A stretch of DNA of 64,000 nt, from positions 452,501-516,500 of the forward strand of contig NZ_CP013002.1 of NCBI RefSeq assembly GCF_001414055.1. Reading direction: 5' to 3'. Made by a program: the position numbers and the translations under genes. The first letter of the stretch is position 1; each line of letters begins with the position of its first letter. Of this stretch, positions 58,161 to 64,000 are shown one piece after another. Under the pieces are notes generated by a model. It had not been told where the DNA came from. It saw only the letters and a list, made by a program, of their open reading frames with translations, and made no database searches. The stretch is from Caulobacter henricii (lineage in GTDB: Bacteria > Pseudomonadota > Alphaproteobacteria > Caulobacterales > Caulobacteraceae).

Positions 58161-58988
58161 ATGACACCCCGGACTCTGCCCGTCTCACCCGTCCTGTTTG
58201 CCGTTGCTGTCGCCGCCGCTGTCGCGCTGATGCCTTCGATCGCCCTGGCGGAAAATCTGGAGGCCCGGGCCGGCGATCCGGCCTGGATGCATCTGGGGGC
58301 CAATGCCCTGCTGTGGGCCCACATCGCCGGCGGCGCGATCGGCATGATCACCGGGGTCGTCGCCCTGGCCTCGCGCAAGGGCCAGAGCGTCCACCGCAAG
58401 GCCGGAACGGTGTTCTTTCTGGCGATGTTCACCGCCTATGCCATCGGCGCAGGTGTCGCGCCGTTCCTTCAGACCGGACAGCGCCCCAACGTCGTGGCCG
58501 GCATTATGGCGCTGTACCTTCTGATCAGCGGAACGATGGCGGCCCGACAGCGGGATGTGAAGGCGGGCGCGCCGGAGGTGATCGGGCTGATTGTCGCCCT
58601 CGCCATCACCGCCGCCGGCGTGACCTTCATGCAGATGGGCGCGGCCAGCCCGACCGGCACGGTGGACGGCTCGCCGCCGCCGGCCTTCTTCCTGTTTACG
58701 GTTGCCGGGGCCTTCGCCGCCGCGGGTGAATTGCATGTGCTCGTGCGCAAGCAGCTGTCCAGGGTCTCGCGGATTGCGCGTCACCTGTGGCGGATGTGCT
58801 TTTCGCTGTTCATTGCCTCGGGGTCGTTCTTCCTCGGCCAGCAGCAGGTGTTTCCCAAGGCCGTGCAGGACTCGGCTCTGCTCTACGTCCTCGCCCTGGC
58901 GCCGTTGCCGATCATGCTGTTCTGGCTGGGCAAGGTTCGCTTCGACGACTGGCGGCGCCGGCGGGTGAAAGCGGCGGTCGCGGCCTAG
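58161..58988 (+). CDS. DUF2306-like integral membrane protein
   Basis: A 275-residue protein with about seven hydrophobic segments. After a first segment (PVLFAVAVAAAVALMPSIALA, signal-like) comes LLWAHIAGGAIGMITGVVALASRKGQSVHRKAGTVFFLAMFTAY, which has the His-rich pattern of DUF2306/DUF2243-type proteins. Function unknown. ATG 58161 follows AAGGGGG. It converges with the quinone reductase gene. Confidence 0.75.
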   Translation: MTPRTLPVSPVLFAVAVAAAVALMPSIALAENLEARAGDPAWMHLGANALLWAHIAGGAIGMITGVVALASRKGQSVHRKAGTVFFLAMFTAYAIGAGVAPFLQTGQRPNVVAGIMALYLLISGTMAARQRDVKAGAPEVIGLIVALAITAAGVTFMQMGAASPTGTVDGSPPPAFFLFTVAGAFAAAGELHVLVRKQLSRVSRIARHLWRMCFSLFIASGSFFLGQQQVFPKAVQDSALLYVLALAPLPIMLFWLGKVRFDDWRRRRVKAAVAA

Positions 58989-58992
58989 CGGC

Positions 58993-59592
58993 CTAGCCCC
59001 CTGCGGGGGCGAACAGGTCGTCCAGGCTGGAGCGCATGCGATCGAGCAGCTCGTCGCGCGACTCGTCGGTCATGTTGGAGACGATGGACCCGAAGTGGCA
59101 GTGGTCGAGGACCCGCAGGCCGCAGACGCCCGCCAGGTGCAAATCGAAGACCGTCATCAGGGCCTTCAGGGCTCCGGTGTCCTTCACCCAGTCTTCCGGT
59201 GCGCCCGAGGTGGAAAAGCTGAGCAGGGTCTTGCCGTCCAGCAGGGACTCGGTGCCGCCGAGGCCCGGGGCATAGCCAAAGCCCATGCTGAACACCCGGT
59301 CGACATAGCCCTTCAGAATGGCCGGCGGCGCATTGAACCAGAACGGATAGACGAAGATGAAGCCGTCGACGTCCGCCACCAGCTCGCGTTCCATGACGAT
59401 GTCGGCGGCCGGCCGGGCCCCGTTCGCCATCGGCAGTTCCTCGGCCTTCAGGCGCGGATCGAAGTCCAGGGCATAGAGATCCCGCACCACCACCTCATGG
59501 CCGCCGGCGCGCAGATGGTCCGCGCAGGTTTTGGCCAGGGTCGCGCAGAAACTGCCGGACCTTGGGTGAGCGAGGATGATGGCGTGTTTCAT
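58993..59592 (-). CDS. Flavodoxin-fold NAD(P)H quinone reductase
   Basis: A 199-residue enzyme of the NQO1/KefF group (AIILAHPRSGSFCATLAKTCADHL; GFIFVYPFWFNAPPAILKGYVDRVFSMGF; KTLLSFSTSGAPEDWV). It reduces quinones with two electrons using FMN or FAD. The last codons lie in a GCCCCC-TGC-GGGGGC hairpin (58996-59010), which may end transcripts from both sides. It is 77 bases downstream of the FixK-like regulator, in the same direction. Confidence 0.9.
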   Translation of the reverse strand: MKHAIILAHPRSGSFCATLAKTCADHLRAGGHEVVVRDLYALDFDPRLKAEELPMANGARPAADIVMERELVADVDGFIFVYPFWFNAPPAILKGYVDRVFSMGFGYAPGLGGTESLLDGKTLLSFSTSGAPEDWVKDTGALKALMTVFDLHLAGVCGLRVLDHCHFGSIVSNMTDESRDELLDRMRSSLDDLFAPAGG

Positions 59593-59669
59593 GGCAGGGG
59601 GGCTCCGGCAGCGGATGGTCGGCCGGGGCGATGCGACCGGCCCTCACTGGAGGTCGACTGGCCCTCGGG

Positions 59670-60341
59670 TCAGGCCGCGACCAGGTCGGCCAGACGCACC
59701 GGCGCGGCGACCCGGAACCGTCGGCACCCTTCGAGGGCGACGAGGCCGTCGGCCTGAAGCTGGGTGACCATGCGCGACACGGTCTCGATCGTCAGGCCCA
59801 GGTGATCGGCAATATCCTGCCGGCTCATGGCCAGTTCGTTCCAGGCCGAGCCCTGACGCTTGGCCACGTCGGCCAGGAAGCCTGCCACCCGCTCATAGGC
59901 GCTCTTGCGGGCCAGCAGCATCATGTGGTCCTGGGCGCGACCCAGTTCCTGGCCGGTGGCGCGCCAGATCAGGCGTTCGAGACGCTCGCCCGCCTCGCCA
60001 TAGTGCTTAAGGGACGAGCGCTTGGTGACCAGGATCTTGCTGTCGCACAGGGCTTCGGCCGAGGCGCGATGGGTTGGGCCCGCTTCCAGGCCAAACAGGT
60101 CACCGGCATAGTAGAAGCCCGCGATCTGGCGGCGACCGTCACCCAGCAGGCGCGAGGCCCGGACGGCACCGCGCTGGACCTGGTAGACCATGTCGCTTTC
60201 GTCGTCCTGGGCGTAGATTTCCTCGCCGGCCGAGAAGCTCATGCTGACACCGATGGCCGAGAACACTTCGTCCGTCGGGATCATCTGGGCCACTGGCGCG
60301 GCGGCCTCTGCGCGGTCTCGCAAGAATGCTGGCATGGACAT
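59670..60341 (-). CDS. Crp/Fnr-family regulator, FixK-like
   Basis: A 223-residue regulator. A cyclic-nucleotide-type beta-barrel (FSAGEEIYAQDDESDMVYQVQRGAVRASRLLGDGR, IAGFYYAGDLFGLEAG) and the linking helix lead to a HTH, NELAMSRQDIADHLGLTIETVSRMVTQLQADGLV. The recognition helix has ETVSR, as in FNR and FixK. It lacks the N-terminal cysteine cluster of FNR, so oxygen would be sensed elsewhere, for example by FixL nearby. It lies in one reverse-strand run with the acyl-CoA ligase upstream. Confidence 0.88.
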   Translation of the reverse strand: MSMPAFLRDRAEAAAPVAQMIPTDEVFSAIGVSMSFSAGEEIYAQDDESDMVYQVQRGAVRASRLLGDGRRQIAGFYYAGDLFGLEAGPTHRASAEALCDSKILVTKRSSLKHYGEAGERLERLIWRATGQELGRAQDHMMLLARKSAYERVAGFLADVAKRQGSAWNELAMSRQDIADHLGLTIETVSRMVTQLQADGLVALEGCRRFRVAAPVRLADLVAA

Positions 60342-60432
60342 CGCACGTCTCCCTGAGCAGTGGACTTCAGGGATAGGTGAAGGGCGATCCCTCTCACATT
60401 GGGATGTTTACGTAGTTGGAATGAGACCCTGG

Positions 60433-62598
60433 TCAGGCGGGCAGGACCAGGCGAGAAGCCGGTGCCGGATCCAGGCTGATCACGACCCGCGCGTCCAGGG
60501 CCATGACCCCATGGGCATCAACCCGAAGGGGGTTGATGTCCAGTTCCAGGACCTCCGGGAGCTCTGTGGCTATGGCCGAAAGCGCCTCCAGAGTGGCAAC
60601 GATCCCGGCGATATCGGCCGCGGGCTCGTCGCGATAACCGGCCAGGAGGCGCGAAATCCGGGTCCGCGCCAGCATGGCCAGGGCCGCTGCGCCGTTGAGG
60701 GGCGGCAGACCCAGGGCGTGGTCCCGGATGACCTCGACGGCCTTGCCGCCGGCCCCGACCATCAGGACCGGACCAAAGGTGGGGTCCGGTGCCAGACCGA
60801 CGATCACTTCATGGGCCCGGCCCGGCGCAACCATGGTCTGGACGGCAAAGCCGGTGATCACCGCGCCGGGACAGGCCGTCGCCACGCGGGCCGCGATGGC
60901 CTCGGCAGCTTCGACGGCCGCCTGGGCATCCGGAAGATTCAGGACCACGCCCCCGACGTCGGACTTGTGAACGATCTGGGGCGAGACGATCTTGACGGCA
61001 TAGGGCGGTGCCAGACCGGCGCAGACGGCGCTGACCTCCGCAGGGGTGGCCGCCAGTCGGGTCGGGACCGTGCTGACGCCAAAGGCGTCCAGCAGGGCCT
61101 TGGCCTCGATCTCGTTGAGCAGGCTGCGGCCTTCGGCCCGGGCCGTGGCAATCAGGGCCCGGGCCGCGGAGGGCCGGTCCTGGCGCGGCTCGGACGCGGC
61201 AGGGGGGGCAGACAACCGGGCGGCCGCCTTGTGGGCGGCGATCAGATGGCCAAAGCCCCGGATCGCCGTGTCCGGTGCCCCGAACATCGCAATGCCGGCG
61301 GCACTGAGAATCGGGCCGGCTATGTCCTGGTTGGTGTCCCCCAGCCAGCAGGCGATGACCGGCTTGAGGATCCCGCGCCCTCGCGCGGCCACGACAGCGG
61401 CCGCTACGCCCTGGGCGATATCGCGGGGGTCAAGCAGGGCGGTGGGGCAGTTCATCACCAGCACGGCATCGACCCCGTCATCGGCCAGGACCGCATCCAG
61501 GGCGGCACGATAGCGCTCGACCGGCGCGTCGCCGATCAGGTCCACCGGATTGCCATGTGACCATCCTGCGGGCAGGGCGGAACTCAGCTGCTCCAGAGTC
61601 TGGGGCGACAGGTCGGCCAGGACACCGGTGCCGGCTGTCATGGCATCGAGCGCCAAAATGCCGGCTCCGCCGCCATTGGTGACGATCGCCAGGCGCTCGC
61701 CCTGGAGCTCGCCCTGGAGCTCGGGTCCCCCCCGCAGGACGGCGGCGGCATCGAACAGGTCGGTGAGGCTTTCGACCTGCACGATTCCCGCTCGCTCGAA
61801 GGCGCAGGCATGCACGTCATAGGCCCCGGCCAGGGCCCCGGTATGGGAGCGGACGGCCCTACCGCTGGCGGGGTTGCGTCCGGCCTTCAGGGCAATGACC
61901 GGCTTGAGGCGCGCCGCGGCCTGGGCGGCGGCCATGAACCGGGCCCCGCGTGTGACGCCCTCGATATAGAGCAGGATGGCATCGGTCCGGGGATCGGCGG
62001 CGAACAGGTCTATCAGGTCGGCGAGATCGATATCGGCCATGTCGCCGACCGAGACGATCCCGGAAAAGCCCAGCTGCCGGGTCGTGGCCCAGTCGACCAG
62101 GCCACTGATCAGGGCCCCGCTCTGGGAGATCAGGGCCAGGCCCCCGGCCAGGGGCGTGCCGCGGGCGAAGGAGGCGTTGAGGCGGGCATGGGGGGCCAGG
62201 AGCCCCAGGCCGTTGGGACCGACGAGGCGGAGGCCATGGGGCCTGGCGGCATCCAGCACCGCCTGGCGCAGGCCATTGGCCTCGGTCAGGCCCGCCGACA
62301 GGATCACGGCGACCCGGACACCGGCGGCTCCCAGCTCGGCGATCGCCCCTGGCGCGGCGGCGGCGGGCACCACCACAATGGCCAGGTCGGGGGGCTGAGG
62401 CAGATCGGCGATCTGCGCCACCCAGGTCGTGCCTGGTACGGAGAGGGGGCGGGGATTGATCAGGAAGACGGTGCCGGCAAATCCACCTGCCAGGATGTTT
62501 TCGACCACGACCTCACCGACGGAGCCCTGGCGGTCAGAGCCGCCGATCACCGCGACCGAGGCCGGGGCGAGCAGGGCGGACAGGATGGGGGGTGACAT
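60433..62598 (-). CDS. ADP-forming acetate/acyl-CoA ligase
   Basis: A 721-residue fused enzyme that interconverts acyl-CoA and acid with ADP/ATP. The CoA-binding domain opens LSALLAPASVAVIGGSDRQGSVG; the succinyl-CoA-ligase-like domains follow, with His252 in RAVRSHTGALAGAYD as the likely phospho-His; the C-terminal ATP-grasp_5 (about 480-710) has LLDAFGVSTVPTRLAATPAE and PYAVKIVSPQIVHKSDVGGV. No GNAT domain is present. It starts 210 bases from fixL and faces away from it. Confidence 0.9.
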   Translation of the reverse strand: MSPPILSALLAPASVAVIGGSDRQGSVGEVVVENILAGGFAGTVFLINPRPLSVPGTTWVAQIADLPQPPDLAIVVVPAAAAPGAIAELGAAGVRVAVILSAGLTEANGLRQAVLDAARPHGLRLVGPNGLGLLAPHARLNASFARGTPLAGGLALISQSGALISGLVDWATTRQLGFSGIVSVGDMADIDLADLIDLFAADPRTDAILLYIEGVTRGARFMAAAQAAARLKPVIALKAGRNPASGRAVRSHTGALAGAYDVHACAFERAGIVQVESLTDLFDAAAVLRGGPELQGELQGERLAIVTNGGGAGILALDAMTAGTGVLADLSPQTLEQLSSALPAGWSHGNPVDLIGDAPVERYRAALDAVLADDGVDAVLVMNCPTALLDPRDIAQGVAAAVVAARGRGILKPVIACWLGDTNQDIAGPILSAAGIAMFGAPDTAIRGFGHLIAAHKAAARLSAPPAASEPRQDRPSAARALIATARAEGRSLLNEIEAKALLDAFGVSTVPTRLAATPAEVSAVCAGLAPPYAVKIVSPQIVHKSDVGGVVLNLPDAQAAVEAAEAIAARVATACPGAVITGFAVQTMVAPGRAHEVIVGLAPDPTFGPVLMVGAGGKAVEVIRDHALGLPPLNGAAALAMLARTRISRLLAGYRDEPAADIAGIVATLEALSAIATELPEVLELDINPLRVDAHGVMALDARVVISLDPAPASRLVLPA

Positions 62599-62808
62599 GG
62601 CGACCTCAAATGTTCAGCCCGCCAGGGACGGGGATCGTGCCAGAACCAAGCGTTACGGAGGCGTGGGCGCCATCCGTAAAGTCCCCAACGGGCCTTGATC
62701 CGGGCCGCCAAAGCGGTTTGTAACCTAGGGTGTGCGGAGGCATGGTCGGGCTCGGTGATCGAGCCTTGCAGACCCAAACGCCTGAAGACGGAAAAGGGTG
62801 AACAGCCA
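62599..62808. promoter_or_regulatory. Divergent gap between acyl-CoA ligase and fixL
   Basis: No gene is seen. I looked for a FixK/FNR site (TTGAT-N4-ATCAA) and found only TTGATC without its partner, so no operator is assigned. The promoters of both genes must lie here. Confidence 0.35.
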
Positions 62809-64000
62809 ATGGCCTCCGGTTCGGGGCTGCAGCAGGACCAGATCAAGAGTTACGGCCTGACGCTGGCGATTTTCGGCTTGGCGGTGGCGGTCCGTTGGCT
62901 GGCGGCCCCGTGGCTGGGAAACCATGCGGCCTTTCTGCCCTTCATCGCGCCGGTCGTGGCTGCAGCGGCGTTTGGCTGCGTCGGCGCGGGCCTGGCCGCT
63001 ACAGGACTCGGTCTGCTGACGGGCCTGGCCTTTTTGGGCAAGACCCCGCAGGCCTCTGACCCGACCCTGGTCCTGGTTCAGGCCCTGTTCTTCCTGTTGG
63101 CAGCCTTGGGCGTGACCCTGGTGGGCGCGCGGGTGGGGCGGCTGCGGCGCGGAACCGTGTCCAGCCAGGGCCGTGAAGCCCTCCGCGAGCGGCAGGCCGA
63201 AGTCGTGGCCAGCGAGCTGAGCCTGCTGATCGATGGGGCCACCGAATACGCCATTTCGATGCTCGACCCGGAGGGGCGCGTGCTGATCTGGAATGCGGGC
63301 GGTCAGAGACTGATGGGCTGGAGCGAGGCTGAGGTCATCGGTCAGTCCGTCTCGATCTTTTATCCCCAGGACGCCCGTCAGGCCGGCAAGCCGCAGGCCG
63401 ATCTCGCCCGGGTGCAGGCCGAGGGCAAGGTCGAGGAAGACGGCTGGTTCCTGCGCAAGGACGGGTCGGAGTTCCTGGCCCACGTCTCCCTGACCGCGTT
63501 GCATGACCGGGACGGCGTCTTGCGGGGCTTCGGCAAGGTGCTTCGCGACGTCACCGATCAAAGGGCGAGCGAGCGTGCCCTTGACGCCGGAGCCGAGCAT
63601 CTGAGGTCGATCCTCTCGACAGTCCCCGACGCCATGATCGTCATCGACGACCGTGGCAAGATCCTGTCGTTCAGCGCGGCCGCCGAGCGGTTGTTCGGCT
63701 TTCAGGAAGCCGAGATGGTCGGCGAGAACGTGCGCTGCCTGATGCCGTCGCCGGACCAGGAGCGTCACGACGGCTATATCGAGCGCTACCTGTCCACGGG
63801 CGAGCGCAAGGTGATCGGCAAGGGACGCATCGTCGTGGGCCGGCGCAAGGACGGCTCCACCTTTCCTATGGAGCTGTGGGTTGGGGAGGCAACGAGCCAT
63901 GGACCCAGGGTCTTCACCGGCTTTGTCCGCGACCTGACCGAGCGCCAGCGGACCCAGGCCCGGCTTGAGGAACTGCAGGCCGAACTGATCCATATCGCCC
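62809..64000 (+). CDS. fixL: Oxygen-sensing histidine kinase FixL, N-terminal part
   Basis: The frame is open from ATG 62809 to the right edge (397 residues) and continues outside. About four membrane helices (residues 15-110: [30 protein letters not shown]) are followed by PAS1 (about 135-255) and a second PAS with the haem site: [20 protein letters not shown], where His320 matches the FixL haem ligand and Arg340 lies 20 residues on in [12 protein letters not shown], the same spacing as His200/Arg220 of Bradyrhizobium FixL. The kinase core begins beyond the window. FixL switches FixJ/FixK genes in low oxygen; a FixK-like gene lies 2.5 kb away. Confidence 0.93.
   Translation, partial: MASGSGLQQDQIKSYGLTLAIFGLAVAVRWLAAPWLGNHAAFLPFIAPVVAAAAFGCVGAGLAATGLGLLTGLAFLGKTPQASDPTLVLVQALFFLLAALGVTLVGARVGRLRRGTVSSQGREALRERQAEVVASELSLLIDGATEYAISMLDPEGRVLIWNAGGQRLMGWSEAEVIGQSVSIFYPQDARQAGKPQADLARVQAEGKVEEDGWFLRKDGSEFLAHVSLTALHDRDGVLRGFGKVLRDVTDQRASERALDAGAEHLRSILSTVPDAMIVIDDRGKILSFSAAAERLFGFQEAEMVGENVRCLMPSPDQERHDGYIERYLSTGERKVIGKGRIVVGRRKDGSTFPMELWVGEATSHGPRVFTGFVRDLTERQRTQARLEELQAELIHIA

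Noticed and set aside
60342..60432. FNR/FixK box in the gap before the FixK-like gene
   Set aside because: No TTGAT-N4-ATCAA or near match was found on reading both strands.

Overview
The window (about 67% G+C) reads as chromosome from the alphaproteobacterium Caulobacter or a close relative. Supporting this are the GlcNAc uptake locus built on a TonB-dependent receptor and a fused PTS, the abundance of TonB receptors and TPR proteins, genes that start by 4-base ATGA/GTGA overlaps, a FixL-type haem sensor, a phaR/phaA/phaB polyhydroxybutyrate cluster, and palindromic intergenic repeats. The assignment is inferred from gene content. I see no prophage, IS element, CRISPR array or rRNA.

Left part (1-10.5 kb): a chitin-sugar locus. 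The first codons of a GntR regulator face away from a TonB receptor (NagP-like), a GH20 beta-N-acetylhexosaminidase, an EIIA-HPr-EI fusion, an EIIC with two EIIB domains, and a DUF1349 protein. Together they would carry GlcNAc oligomers across the outer membrane, trim them in the periplasm, and import and phosphorylate GlcNAc. Next (10.5-15.5 kb) come three TPR proteins fused to different transfer enzymes: sulfotransferase, methyltransferase and SPINDLY-type O-GlcNAc transferase.

15.5-29 kb: tRNA-Ser(CGA), a hotdog thioesterase, a metallo-beta-lactamase-fold protein that has lost most metal ligands, a secreted hypothetical, an RluD-type pseudouridine synthase, a second TonB receptor, a stand-alone EncFtn-type ferritin, PhoD, a LysE exporter, an acyltransferase, hisI, a DUF817 membrane protein, folE and cysS.

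29-45.5 kb: a tight forward run (SRPBCC, NifU-like scaffold, yidD, thrS, GT2 glycosyltransferase), a reverse operon (GT39, HMG-CoA lyase, lipoprotein), another GT2, small membrane and hypothetical genes, phaR divergent from phaA-phaB, a DUF4908 protein, a winged-helix regulator, a cupin, gloB and a methyltransferase.

45.5-64 kb: a PII protein, a PLD-family phosphatidyltransferase, the reverse operon metX-metW-EEP hydrolase, the forward operon SixA-like phosphatase/DUF952/pyrD/TVP38/histidine kinase, a 555-base non-coding stretch with strong dyads, gamma-glutamyltransferase, tRNA-Arg(ACG), an AraC regulator, a DUF2306-like membrane protein, a flavodoxin-fold quinone reductase, a FixK-like regulator, an ADP-forming acyl-CoA ligase, and the N-terminal part of FixL running off the right edge. 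The fixL frame is complete from its start to the edge of the window.

The items most worth following up are: the dyad upstream of nagP and the terminator-like leader before the hexosaminidase; the tandem EIIB domains; the TPR transfer-enzyme cluster; the MBL pseudoenzyme; the encapsulin-less EncFtn; TGC-rich candidate PhaR operators; a change of codon use inside thrS; and the unassigned structured region at 54.4-54.7 kb.
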